From: an uncultured Bacillota bacterium
GTDB taxonomy: Bacteria; Bacillota; Clostridia; Peptostreptococcales; Anaerovoracaceae
NCBI GenBank assembly: GCA_927441425.1
Contig: CAKMKG010000031.1
Span: 1 to 54,224, forward strand
Length of the DNA: 54,224 nucleotides
Reading direction: 5' to 3'
In this document: one piece after another, positions 18,828-27,859 of the stretch
Position numbering within the stretch: the stretch's first letter is position 1
Layout: each line of letters begins with the position of its first letter
Translations under genes and position numbers: made by a program
Notes under the pieces: model-generated
What the model was told of the DNA's origin: nothing
What the model saw: only the letters and a program-made list of their open reading frames with translations
Databases searched by the model: none

Positions 18828-20718
18828 GAGGCGGAGCCAGAACTTTGAAAAATTCCGCACTGGTTTTATCGGGGGTTCTGTTCACCCGTTTCAACCGATA
18901 AAGACAGTCAGGGTCTCTCGTGATAAAATTGATCCCTTCTGCACAGCTGAAGCTGGCGCGAAAACCCATGTTCTTCAAAATTTCCTTTGAGTTTTTGCTG
19001 AAAAATCCGTAGGGATACGTAAAAGCTGTCGGCTTTTGCCCTGTCATCTCAAAGATTTGATTCTGGAAATTTCCCACATCTTCTTCCAGAGCCAATCGGT
19101 ATTGTTCTATACTTTCCCCTTGCTTTTGCATAGCGCCGCGGCGTCTATGATCATTGCCATGCATATCATAAGAATGATTCTGAATCTCTATGATCCCGGA
19201 ACTGTTTAGTTCCTGCACTTCATCCCAGGCCAAATAGGAATAATTTGGACTTTTATCCTCGATCAGGGATGCTTTATCGGTAAGCTTTCCGATGATGGAA
19301 ACGACAGCCTTCATATTATATTCTTTAAGCAGTGGATACGCATAGACGTAGCTGTTATAGAAGCCGTCGTCGAAGGTGATTAACACGGGCTTCTCCGGCA
19401 ATGGAACGCCATTGTCCACATAGTCGATCAGATCTTTCACAAAAACCGGTGTGTAATTATTTTCTCTGAAATACCTCAGATCTTTTTCGAACAACTGAGG
19501 GCTGATAAAAAAATTGTTGTGATATCTTTTGTCCTTCAGCAACCCGTGATACATGACGATAGGAAGGGGAACGCTGCCTTCCGGTGCGCTGGATGACAGA
19601 AGCGCAGACTCAGTCTTCTGTGCACTGTCTTTCATGTTTTCTGTTTCCAAAAAATAACTGGGTTCTGTAAATTCATATTTCCGATAAAATTCTTTGGTTT
19701 CATCATTCTTATAGACCTGACACTTATTTTTCAACAGCAATTTGCTGATCCCGTAGAGATCGACCCAGATTTGATTTGGACTATCCTTTAGTTTCTCGTC
19801 AAATATCAGCTGCATGCCCACATGAAGATGAGGAGTGTCAATATTATTTACATTTTCTTTTCTGCTATAACCGGTTCTCCCTGAATAGCCGATGACATCG
19901 CCGGCTTTCACAGCTTTACCAACATACAAATCAGCACTATAAGGCCGATCCTTTCTCAGATGGGCATAATAGTAATACCTTTTTTTATCGAAGCTTCTTA
20001 TCCCGATACGCCAGCCGCCGTATTGATTCCATCCCATTGCCTCTACAATACCGCTTTCGATGGAAATAATAGGAGTACCAATTCCGATCATCATATCATG
20101 GCCAAAATGCTTTCGGTTGTAACCATAGCTGCGGCCAGCTCCAAAATCATCAAAATCGGAATACCAGTATCCCGCTGGAATGGGAGAAAAAGCCTTCAAT
20201 CCATACTTTGATTCCCAGACAATCTCTCCGCCTGTTTCCGAGTCGACGGGGATCTGTACCATATACTCACCAAGAAATCCACCTAATACGGCTGTATACG
20301 CTTTGTGATAGTAATCATATAGCTTCATTCCTTCCGTGATTGTCGTAATGGATTCGCCCTGATTGAGGCGCGCAACAAGACCGTCCAGATCCTTGGCCTT
20401 ATATGACCGGTAATTGCCGCCGTACTTGGCGCTCAGGTAAGCGAGGAGTTCAGTCCACTTTAAATGAATTTCCGTGTCGTAAGATTCGATATCCAAATGC
20501 ATGGTCTTTTCCAACACATGATAAGGAACATTAAAATCCACCCACTTGATGGTCTCTTCTCCTGTATCGGACTGCAAAACAGGAAGGTCCTCTGACAATA
20601 TTTCAAACAAAAAAAGTAAAAATGCTGCAGCCAACAGAACTACAAAAATAATCATCAGCTTTGTCAGTTTTGGATGCAGGTATCTGAAAAATCGTAGTCT
20701 TCTTTTATTCAACCTCAA
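18814..20718 (-). CDS. Membrane-anchored M23 peptidase fused to a polysaccharide deacetylase (CE4)
   Basis: A 634-residue two-enzyme cell-wall protein. The N-terminus is basic with one membrane anchor (about 20-40), so the rest is extracytoplasmic. The LytM/M23 zinc peptidase domain (about 175-330) has HFGHD (H204, D208) and HLH (H297, H299). A Ser/Glu-rich linker (about 355-385) leads to a NodB-type deacetylase domain (about 385-625) with TFDDG (448-452), NHSYDMH (H515, H520) and TYPYG. All metal ligands are present in both domains. The start is a TTG, supported by GGGGG 8 bases upstream. It is convergent to rsmE and divergent from nifJ. Expected role: trimming peptidoglycan cross-links and deacetylating glycan, perhaps in sporulation or germination. 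Confidence 0.88.
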   Translation of the reverse strand: MRLNKRRLRFFRYLHPKLTKLMIIFVVLLAAAFLLFLFEILSEDLPVLQSDTGEETIKWVDFNVPYHVLEKTMHLDIESYDTEIHLKWTELLAYLSAKYGGNYRSYKAKDLDGLVARLNQGESITTITEGMKLYDYYHKAYTAVLGGFLGEYMVQIPVDSETGGEIVWESKYGLKAFSPIPAGYWYSDFDDFGAGRSYGYNRKHFGHDMMIGIGTPIISIESGIVEAMGWNQYGGWRIGIRSFDKKRYYYYAHLRKDRPYSADLYVGKAVKAGDVIGYSGRTGYSRKENVNNIDTPHLHVGMQLIFDEKLKDSPNQIWVDLYGISKLLLKNKCQVYKNDETKEFYRKYEFTEPSYFLETENMKDSAQKTESALLSSSAPEGSVPLPIVMYHGLLKDKRYHNNFFISPQLFEKDLRYFRENNYTPVFVKDLIDYVDNGVPLPEKPVLITFDDGFYNSYVYAYPLLKEYNMKAVVSIIGKLTDKASLIEDKSPNYSYLAWDEVQELNSSGIIEIQNHSYDMHGNDHRRRGAMQKQGESIEQYRLALEEDVGNFQNQIFEMTGQKPTAFTYPYGFFSKNSKEILKNMGFRASFSCAEGINFITRDPDCLYRLKRVNRTPDKTSAEFFKVLAPPQKKE

Positions 20719-20772
20719 TGAAATTACCCCCGGGACAGCATCATAGTATTACAAAGATATGCAAATGGATGC

Positions 20773-20794
20773 AAGGATATGAGTACTTATCCTT
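20773..20794. promoter_or_regulatory. Inverted repeat upstream of the M23-CE4 gene
   Basis: AAGGATA (20773-20779) and TATCCTT (20788-20794) are exact reverse complements 8 bases apart, 55 bases upstream of the TTG start on the minus strand. No convincing promoter was identified for that gene. Function unknown. Confidence 0.35.
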
Positions 20795-20824
20795 TGTGCT
20801 AGATGCATGGCTATTTCTCGTACT

Positions 20825-20844
20825 ATTTGTTTACATAAACAAAT
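20825..20844. promoter_or_regulatory. Near-perfect 20-bp palindrome upstream of nifJ
   Basis: ATTTGTTTACATAAACAAAT has perfect 9-base arms around CA. It lies about 25 bases upstream of the nifJ -35 box. It resembles but does not match a Rex site (TTGTTAA-N4-TTAACAA), since the spacing differs. A regulator binding site is likely; its identity is unknown. Confidence 0.5.
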
Positions 20845-20868
20845 AATAAAATGTAACAAACAATATAC

Positions 20869-20897
20869 TTGTGCGCATGAACAAACCGTGCTATATT
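20869..20897 (+). promoter_or_regulatory. Promoter of the nifJ operon
   Basis: TTGTGC (20869-20874), 17 bases, TATATT (20892-20897) with TGC directly before the -10 (extended -10). It lies 36 bases before the chosen nifJ start codon. Confidence 0.55.
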
Positions 20898-20933
20898 TAC
20901 ATCAAAAGTAAGATAGCGGGGGGGATCTGTGTT

Positions 20934-23900
20934 TTGAACAATGTTTTAAAAATAATTGACGGCAACGAAGCAGCTGCATATATCGCATATGCATTCACGG
21001 AGATTGCAGGCATTTATCCGATTACACCATCATCTCCAATGGCTGAGAAAACCGATGAATGGTCAGCTAAGGGCAGAAAAAATATATTCGGACAGACGGT
21101 CCGATTAGTGGAAATGCAGTCTGAAGCAGGCGCAGCAGGCGTAGTCCATGGTGCACTGGAGACAGGCTCACTTGCAACTTCCTATACTTCTTCCCAGGGA
21201 CTGATGCTCATGATACCGACGATGCATCGAATTTCAGGCCAAAGACATCCGGGTGTGCTTCATGTTGCAGCCAGAACGGTTGGAACCCATGCATTTTCTA
21301 TTTTTGGAGACCATTCTGATGTCATGAACTGCAGGCAAACAGGTTTTGCAATGCTTTCCACTGGAAGTGTACAGGAAGTGATGGATTTGGCTGGCATCGC
21401 ACATCTTGCAGCCATCCGATCAAGAATCCCGTTTCTGCATTTTTTTGATGGTTTCAGAACCTCGCATGAAATACAGAAGGTTGAAGCATTGCAATATGAA
21501 GATTTGGCGAGGCTGCTTGACTATGATGCATTGGAAGCTTTCCGAAAGAATGGGATCAACCCGGAAGACCCGGTTATGAGAAGTACAGTGCAAAATCCGG
21601 ACATTTACTTTCAGGTAAGGGAAGCAAATAATACTGATTATGAAGCGCTTCCAAAGATCGTAGCTGATTATATGGAAAAGATCAAAGAACTAACTGGAAG
21701 AGAGTATCATTTGTTTCAATATTATGGAGCTGCTGACGCAGATCGGGTCATCATCGCAATGGGCTCAGTAAGCGGGACTGCTCGTGAAGTCGTGGATTAT
21801 CTGAATCAACAGGGAGATAAAGTTGGGTTTATTCAAGTTCACTTATATCGGCCATTCTCCAGAGAACACTTGATGAAAGCCCTTCCGGAGACGGCGAAGA
21901 AGGTAGCGGTGTTAGACAGACTCAAGGAAATCGGAGCGCTGGGAGACCCCCTTTATGAGGATGTTTGCACTGCTTATATCAATGAAGAAAGAAAACCTGA
22001 AATCTATGCTGGAAGATATGGACTATCTTCAAAGGATACTACGCCGGCCCAACTCAAAGCAGTATTTGATAATTTAAAACTGGAGCGGCCAAAAGATCAT
22101 TTCACCATTGGGATTGAGGATGATGTAACCTTCCGGTCTCTCCCCATGGAAGAAGAAATCAATACAGAACCGAAAGGAACGATCAGCTGTAAGTTCTGGG
22201 GGCTCGGCTCCGACGGTACGGTAGGCGCAAATAAAAATGCAATTAAGATTATCGGGGATAGCACGAATATGTACTGCCAGGCCTACTTCGAGTATGATAC
22301 AAAGAAATCCTTTGGCTGTACAAAATCTCATCTGCGTTTCGGGAGCCAGCCGATAGATTCCTCTTATTATGTGAAAAATGCGGATTTTATAGCCTGTCAT
22401 AATCAATTTTATTTGGAGAAATATGACATCATAACGGAGTTGAAAAAGGGCGGGACATTTTTGCTCAACTGCAGCTGGACTGTTGAAGAGCTAGCACAGA
22501 GAATCCCGTCACATATTAGAAAATACATGCAAGAGAACGAAATTAACTTTTACATAATTCATGCGAATAAGATTTCACAGGAGCTTGGACTGGGAAACAG
22601 AGCAAATATGGTGCTGCAGTCGGCTTTTTTTACCCTGGTACAGATTATCCCCGCTACGATTGCAATTAAGTATATGAAGGATTCTGTTGAAAAGACATAC
22701 GGTAAGAAGGGGAGTAGCATCGTATCAAAGAATTTCGCGGCCATCGACGCAGGGGCATCGGCAGTAGTCAAGGTTGATACCACCAACTTATGGAAATCTC
22801 TAGTTCCTGAGGATAATGACGGAATGATAGAAAATATAGAGCTTCCGTATGTGATCGAAAATTTGTTGATCCCGATCAACAAACAAAAGGGAGATAAAAT
22901 ACCGGTCAGTAAATTTATGTGGACAAAGGACGGTACCATGCCCCTGGGAACCAGCGCATATGAAAAGAGAGGATTTGCATTGCGAATTCCCAAATGGAAT
23001 AAGGAGCATTGTATTCAATGTAATCAATGCTCATTTGTATGCCCTCATGCCGTAATAAGACCGTTTCTGCTGAATGAAGATGAAGTAGAAAACGCGCCGG
23101 AAGGCTTTGAAATGGTTGATGCGAAGGGTGGAGAACTGAAACAACTTAAGTATTCCATTCAAGTAAGCAAGCTGGACTGCACCGGCTGCGGTTGCTGTAC
23201 GGAAAGCTGTCCTGATAAGGGCAAGGCATTGCAGCTTATGCCGGCGGAAGAAGCCGATAAGAATCAAACTGATTGGAATTACGCTTTGGCTGTTTCTGAA
23301 AAAACAAAGTGTATAGACAAATTTTCAGTCAAGGGAAGTCAATTTGTTCAGCCCCTCGTCGAATTCTCGGGAGCATGCGCGGGCTGCGGAGAAACTCCAT
23401 ATGTGAAGCTCTTAACTCAGCTTTATGGGGATAAGATGTACTTTGCAAATGGAACAGGCTGTCTTCAGGCATGGGGTGCAGCAATGCCTTGCATGCCGTA
23501 TACCAAAAACAAGGAAGGGCAAGGCCCCGCTTGGTCAAATTCTTTATTTGAAAACAATGCAGAATTCAGCTATGGCATGTGTCTATCCGTAAAGCAGCAA
23601 AGAGAAAATGTAGCAATTGATGTGAAAATGCTGCAGGAAAAGGTCTCCGCTGATTCGGAACTCTACAAAGCCATTGAAATGTGGTACGAAACCTATGATG
23701 ACCTTGACGCTTCCGCGCTAGCAAGTAGAGCACTTACCGGAATATTGCAAAAGACGGAGTTACAGGGTGAAAGCAAAAAAATTGCAGATGCAATCCAGCG
23801 AAAGAAGAATCATTTGTCCAAAAAAACCATGTGGATGGTCGGAGGAGATGGCTGGGCCTATGACATCGGTTATGGCGGTCTAGATCATGTAGTTGCAATG

Positions 23901-24455
23901 GGAGAAGACGTCAATGTACTTGTGGTTGATACAGAGGTCTATTCCAATACGGGTGGACAGTCTTCGAAAGCCACTCCTGTCGGAGCTGTTGCACAATTTC
24001 AGGCCTCCGGAAAGAAAACGGGAAAGAAAGACCTTGGTTTGCTAATGATGTCCTATGACAACGTATATGTTGCACAGTGTGTCATGGGAGCCAATCCCAA
24101 TCAACTGATCAAGGCACTCAAAGAAGCGGTCGAACATAAAGGCCCGTCCATTGTGATCGTATATGCGCCTTGCATTAGCCATGGGATCAAATCAGGCATG
24201 GATCAGGTTAGACAGGAAATGAAGAATATCGTTGATTCCGGGTATTGGTGTCTGTATCGTTATCACCCGGAAACAAAAGAATTCTTTCTGGATTCCAAAG
24301 AACCTACAATGGATTTCAAGACATTTCTTCGAGGTGAAGTCCGATACTCCTCATTGGAGGTTACATTTCCGGTAAATGCCGAAAAATTGTTTGCGGAAGC
24401 AGAAGAGAGTATGAAAGCGAAATACGAGAAATATAAACTGATGGCGCAGAAATAA
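20934..24455 (+). CDS. nifJ: Pyruvate:ferredoxin (flavodoxin) oxidoreductase
   Basis: Oxidises pyruvate to acetyl-CoA and CO2 while reducing ferredoxin, the central energy step of anaerobes. The 1173-residue single-chain homodimer type has fused domains in order: alpha (YPITPSSPMAEKTDEW near the start), gamma (GLGSDGTVGANK about residue 420), CoA-binding, a two-cluster ferredoxin domain (CIQCNQCSFVCPHA and CTGCGCCTESCPD), and the TPP-binding beta domain (GGDGWAYDIGYGGLDHV, TEVYSNTGGQSSKATP). An ATG at 20871 is open, but the TTG at 20934 is preferred: it follows GGGGGGG by 9 bases, matches the family N-terminus, and lies beyond the promoter. It heads a five-gene tail of CoA-transferase and a second oxidoreductase. 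Confidence 0.95.
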   Translation: MNNVLKIIDGNEAAAYIAYAFTEIAGIYPITPSSPMAEKTDEWSAKGRKNIFGQTVRLVEMQSEAGAAGVVHGALETGSLATSYTSSQGLMLMIPTMHRISGQRHPGVLHVAARTVGTHAFSIFGDHSDVMNCRQTGFAMLSTGSVQEVMDLAGIAHLAAIRSRIPFLHFFDGFRTSHEIQKVEALQYEDLARLLDYDALEAFRKNGINPEDPVMRSTVQNPDIYFQVREANNTDYEALPKIVADYMEKIKELTGREYHLFQYYGAADADRVIIAMGSVSGTAREVVDYLNQQGDKVGFIQVHLYRPFSREHLMKALPETAKKVAVLDRLKEIGALGDPLYEDVCTAYINEERKPEIYAGRYGLSSKDTTPAQLKAVFDNLKLERPKDHFTIGIEDDVTFRSLPMEEEINTEPKGTISCKFWGLGSDGTVGANKNAIKIIGDSTNMYCQAYFEYDTKKSFGCTKSHLRFGSQPIDSSYYVKNADFIACHNQFYLEKYDIITELKKGGTFLLNCSWTVEELAQRIPSHIRKYMQENEINFYIIHANKISQELGLGNRANMVLQSAFFTLVQIIPATIAIKYMKDSVEKTYGKKGSSIVSKNFAAIDAGASAVVKVDTTNLWKSLVPEDNDGMIENIELPYVIENLLIPINKQKGDKIPVSKFMWTKDGTMPLGTSAYEKRGFALRIPKWNKEHCIQCNQCSFVCPHAVIRPFLLNEDEVENAPEGFEMVDAKGGELKQLKYSIQVSKLDCTGCGCCTESCPDKGKALQLMPAEEADKNQTDWNYALAVSEKTKCIDKFSVKGSQFVQPLVEFSGACAGCGETPYVKLLTQLYGDKMYFANGTGCLQAWGAAMPCMPYTKNKEGQGPAWSNSLFENNAEFSYGMCLSVKQQRENVAIDVKMLQEKVSADSELYKAIEMWYETYDDLDASALASRALTGILQKTELQGESKKIADAIQRKKNHLSKKTMWMVGGDGWAYDIGYGGLDHVVAMGEDVNVLVVDTEVYSNTGGQSSKATPVGAVAQFQASGKKTGKKDLGLLMMSYDNVYVAQCVMGANPNQLIKALKEAVEHKGPSIVIVYAPCISHGIKSGMDQVRQEMKNIVDSGYWCLYRYHPETKEFFLDSKEPTMDFKTFLRGEVRYSSLEVTFPVNAEKLFAEAEESMKAKYEKYKLMAQK

Positions 24456-24465
24456 CGGAGGAGAT

Positions 24466-25794
24466 ATGAGCATATTTGACGAATATCGTGCAAAGCTTAG
24501 AACCCCTGACGAGGCGGTGCGAGCGGTTAAAAATGGAGACTGGGTTGAGCTGGGATACTGTAATGGCTTCCCTGTGCAATTGGAAGAAGCCCTGGCTAAG
24601 AGAAAAAAAGAGTTGACAGATATCAAGCTCAGAGGATATTTGCTGTTTAATCCGCTGAGAACAATCGAGGCCGATCCTGACAGCGAAGCATTTACCTATT
24701 ACAGCTGGTTCCTGTCCTCCTATGAGAGGAAACTATGGGAGCAGGGCCTGTGTCATTTTTCACCTATGCTGTTTCGGAATCTGCCCGAATATTACAGAAG
24801 ATATTTGAATGTAAATGTGGCGATGTTAACCGTCACACCCATGGATAGACACGGATACTTCAACTTTTCCGTCAACTGCGCAAGTGCGAAAGCGGTGCTT
24901 GACTGTGCGGATATCGTCATATTGGAAGTAAACGAGGCAATGCCGGTGGTATATGGCGGTCATGATGAATGCATTCATATCTCAGAGGTCGAGATGGTAG
25001 TAGAAGGAGCTGTCAGACCCATGCTTCAAGTGCCGTCCTCAGAATCCTCTGATGCAGATAAAATGATTGCGGATTATATCGTAAAACATATATCAAATGG
25101 AGCGAATATTCAGCTTGGAATCGGCAGTCTGCCTGATACCGTCGGAAGGATGATCGCGAAGTCGGACTTGAGAGATCTGGGTATTCATACGGAGATGCTT
25201 TCCAATTCTTTTCTGGAGATGTACAAGGAAGGTAAGATTACAAATAAATTGAAGTCAATTAATAAACAAAAAGGAGTATTCGGTTTTGCGCTGGGCTCAA
25301 AAGAGCTATACGAGTGGGTAACCGAAAACCCTTCTCTGGTCACATGTCCCATTGACTATGTAAATTCACCGGCGGTACTCTCGTCACTTGATAACATGGT
25401 TTCCGTCAACAATTGTATTGCGGTGGATCTGTACGGCCAAGTCTGCGCTGAGAGCTCCGGTATTCGGCAGATCAGCGGCACCGGCGGTCAATTGGATTTT
25501 CTTACCGGCGCTTTTGATTCGAACGGCGGGAATGCATTTATTTGTATGACATCCACCTATAAAAACAAAGAAGGCGAGCTGAAATCAAGGATAATGCCGA
25601 CCTTTACAAATGGGGATATTATTACTGATCCGAGAAGTCAGGCATTTAATCTGGTCACCGAATACGGACTGGTGAATCTAGCCGGGAAAAATGTAAGGGA
25701 ACGAGCAGAACTGCTGATTTCTATCGCCCATCCCGATTTCAGAGAATCATTGGTTGCAGCCGCGGAACACCAAAAAATATGGAAAAAGAAATGA
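24466..25794 (+). CDS. Acetyl-CoA hydrolase/transferase family CoA-transferase
   Basis: Moves CoA between an acyl-CoA and acetate. The 442-residue protein belongs to the butyryl-CoA:acetate / 4-hydroxybutyrate CoA-transferase group. It shows LGIGSLPDTV (about 217-226), the GIHTEML segment (about 239-245) with the glutamate at the position used for catalysis in 4-hydroxybutyrate CoA-transferase, and the late GQVCAESSG and ISGTGGQLDF motifs (about 324-345). It starts 10 bases after nifJ with GGAGG. Placed between two acyl-CoA-producing oxidoreductases, it likely converts the acyl-CoA to free acid and acetyl-CoA. The exact substrate is not determined. Confidence 0.88.
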   Translation: MSIFDEYRAKLRTPDEAVRAVKNGDWVELGYCNGFPVQLEEALAKRKKELTDIKLRGYLLFNPLRTIEADPDSEAFTYYSWFLSSYERKLWEQGLCHFSPMLFRNLPEYYRRYLNVNVAMLTVTPMDRHGYFNFSVNCASAKAVLDCADIVILEVNEAMPVVYGGHDECIHISEVEMVVEGAVRPMLQVPSSESSDADKMIADYIVKHISNGANIQLGIGSLPDTVGRMIAKSDLRDLGIHTEMLSNSFLEMYKEGKITNKLKSINKQKGVFGFALGSKELYEWVTENPSLVTCPIDYVNSPAVLSSLDNMVSVNNCIAVDLYGQVCAESSGIRQISGTGGQLDFLTGAFDSNGGNAFICMTSTYKNKEGELKSRIMPTFTNGDIITDPRSQAFNLVTEYGLVNLAGKNVRERAELLISIAHPDFRESLVAAAEHQKIWKKK

Positions 25795-25805
25795 GGAGTA
25801 ACGAG

Positions 25806-26021
25806 ATGGCAAAGGGAAAAATCATGATTAAAACTGACAGGTGTAAAGGCTGCGAATTATGTATTTCAGTTTGTCCCAAAAAGATATTAAAGATAAACGA
25901 AGCACAAATCAATATCAGAGGGTACCATCCGGCAAGCATTATGAATGAAGAACTATGTATTGCTTGTGCAAACTGCGCGGTCATGTGTCCTGACGGCAGC
26001 ATCAACGTATATGCAAAGTAG
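25806..26021 (+). CDS. 2-oxoacid:ferredoxin oxidoreductase delta subunit (two 4Fe-4S ferredoxin)
   Basis: The 71-residue protein has two cluster motifs, CKGCELCISVCPKK and CIACANCAVMCPDG, as in VorD/KorD subunits that pass electrons to soluble ferredoxin. A longer frame opens inside the CoA-transferase gene at 25779, but AGGAG 7 bases before 25806 and family length support the shorter form. It is followed by alpha, beta and gamma subunits, forming a complete four-subunit enzyme. Confidence 0.92.
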   Translation: MAKGKIMIKTDRCKGCELCISVCPKKILKINEAQINIRGYHPASIMNEELCIACANCAVMCPDGSINVYAK

Positions 26022-26032
26022 GGGGCGGGGAT

Positions 26033-27109
26033 ATGAAAGAGAAAAAACTGATGAAGGGAAATGAAGCATTTGCACTCGCTGCCATTCGCAGTGGATGCAG
26101 GTTTTATTTCGGGTATCCCATCACACCGCAGAATGAAATCCCGGAGTACATGTCAAGAGAACTTCCAAAAATCGGAGGCTCTTTTATTCAGGCTGAGAGT
26201 GAGCTGGCTGCAATCAACATGGCCTATGGGGCAGCAGCTTCGGGAGGGCGGGTTTTTATTTCATCCTCGTCACCCGGCATTGCATTGATGCAGGAAAGCA
26301 TCTCTATTCTGGCATCTGTACAATTACCCGTCGTCATCCTAAATGTTATGAGAGGAGGACCGGGAATCGGCTCGATTCAGCCGGCACAGGGTGATTACAA
26401 TCAGGTCACAAGGGGCGGAGGAAACGGGGATTATCACGTGATCGTATATGCCCCCAATTCCATTCAGGAAGCAATGGATATGATCGCAAAAGCATACGAT
26501 GTGGCGGATGAATACCGAAATCCTGTCATGATCGCGGCAGACGGTATGCTGGGGCAAATGATGGAACCGGTTGATCTTCCGGAAGACAAGGGCGGGATAA
26601 AAGCGGGTGATATTACGAAGGTAAAGCCCTGGGCTTTAACAGGGCATAAAGATATGCGGGATCGGATAGCAATGAACTCCGTATGGTTGAAGCAGGACCA
26701 GCTGGAGGATTATATCAATTCTTATTGGCCAAAATATGAAAAAGCAGAGCAGGAATTGGCGGAATATGAAACGAGGAGCCTTCAAGCGGCAGAAGTTGTT
26801 TTCGTTTCATTTGGATCCACCTCAAGGATTACCTTAGAAGCAATGAGGCTTCTTGAAAGGGAAGGAATCAAAGCAGGACTGATCCGTCCAAAGACCTTAT
26901 GGCCTTTTCCTTTTCATGCCTTTGATGAAATATCCGCCAAAACAAAACAGATCATTTCCGTTGAACTTTCAAAAGGTCAGATGATGCAGGATGTTAAGCT
27001 TGCTGTTTCAGGCAGATGGCCAGTCGGTCTTATCAGCAGAGTTGGTGGAATGCTTCTTGATCCATTGGAAATCGTTTTGAAAACAAAAGAGATTCTGGAG
27101 GTGAGATGA
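26033..27109 (+). CDS. 2-oxoacid:ferredoxin oxidoreductase alpha subunit (VorB-like)
   Basis: The 358-residue alpha subunit begins with KLMKGNEAFALAAIRSGCRF and has YPITPQNEIPEYM (substrate/TPP pocket) and the GGPGIGSIQPAQGDYNQVTRGGGNGDY segment split over residues about 105-131. The QGDYNQ pattern resembles branched-chain (VorB) enzymes, which oxidise 2-oxoisovalerate and related 2-oxoacids to acyl-CoA. 2-Oxoglutarate (KorA) cannot be ruled out. It sits 11 bases after the delta subunit with a GGGGCGGGG binding site. Confidence 0.9.
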   Translation: MKEKKLMKGNEAFALAAIRSGCRFYFGYPITPQNEIPEYMSRELPKIGGSFIQAESELAAINMAYGAAASGGRVFISSSSPGIALMQESISILASVQLPVVILNVMRGGPGIGSIQPAQGDYNQVTRGGGNGDYHVIVYAPNSIQEAMDMIAKAYDVADEYRNPVMIAADGMLGQMMEPVDLPEDKGGIKAGDITKVKPWALTGHKDMRDRIAMNSVWLKQDQLEDYINSYWPKYEKAEQELAEYETRSLQAAEVVFVSFGSTSRITLEAMRLLEREGIKAGLIRPKTLWPFPFHAFDEISAKTKQIISVELSKGQMMQDVKLAVSGRWPVGLISRVGGMLLDPLEIVLKTKEILEVR

Positions 27110-27859
27110 GTGAGGACTGTTTTTGAATATACAAAGGGAATGCGGGACACAGAAATGACGTATTGCCCGGGATGTACCCATGGGATTGCCCATCGTTTAA
27201 TTATGGAAGTCCTTGGGGAAAAGAATGTGCTTGGATCGACGATCGGTGTTTCTCCCGTAGGCTGCAGCATCGTGGCGCACCGGTTTATGAATGTCGACAT
27301 GCTGGAATCACCCCACGGCAGAGCACCGGCAGTCGCATCCGGAATAAAAAGAGTGCATCCTGACAACTTTGTTTTTACGTATCAGGGAGACGGAGATTTA
27401 GCCTCCATCGGAACGGCTGAAATCGTCCATGCAGCACATAGGGGAGAAAAATTTTGTACATTTTTTGTCAATAATGCAATCTATGGAATGACTGGAGGAC
27501 AGATGGCTCCAACAACACTGATCGGACAGAAGTCAACAACTTGTGTAGATGGAAGAACAAAAGAACAGGCAGGCATGCCTGTCAAAATGTCAGAACTGAT
27601 CGCAACAATTGACGGAGCGGTATTTGTGGAGCGGGTGGCATTAAATTCACCGGGAAATGTCAGAAAGGCAAAAAAAGCAATTGAGAAAGCTTTTGATGTA
27701 CAGGAAAAGAAGCTTGGTTTTGCATTTGTTGAGCTTCTTTCTTCCTGTCCAACCAACTGGGGACTACCTCCGGTTGATGCATTGGGATGGATCAAAGAAA
27801 ATTTGATTCCCTATTATCCGGTTAAACAGTTTCGCTGTCCCCAGGAGGTATCCTTATGA
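27110..27859 (+). CDS. 2-oxoacid:ferredoxin oxidoreductase beta subunit (TPP-binding)
   Basis: The 249-residue beta subunit carries YCPGCTHGIAH with cluster-liganding cysteines, the TPP/Mg motif GDGDLASIGTAEIVHAA and NNAIYGMTGGQMAPTT. It starts at a GTG abutting the alpha-subunit stop, with GGAGGTGA 5 bases before it. It overlaps the gamma subunit by 4 bases (ATGA), so the subunits are translationally coupled. Confidence 0.93.
   Translation: MRTVFEYTKGMRDTEMTYCPGCTHGIAHRLIMEVLGEKNVLGSTIGVSPVGCSIVAHRFMNVDMLESPHGRAPAVASGIKRVHPDNFVFTYQGDGDLASIGTAEIVHAAHRGEKFCTFFVNNAIYGMTGGQMAPTTLIGQKSTTCVDGRTKEQAGMPVKMSELIATIDGAVFVERVALNSPGNVRKAKKAIEKAFDVQEKKLGFAFVELLSSCPTNWGLPPVDALGWIKENLIPYYPVKQFRCPQEVSL

Noticed and set aside
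20825..20844. Calling the nifJ upstream palindrome a Rex operator
   Set aside because: The Rex consensus needs four bases between TTGTTAA and TTAACAA; here the arms are TTGTTTA/TAAACAA with two bases between, so the match is not good enough.
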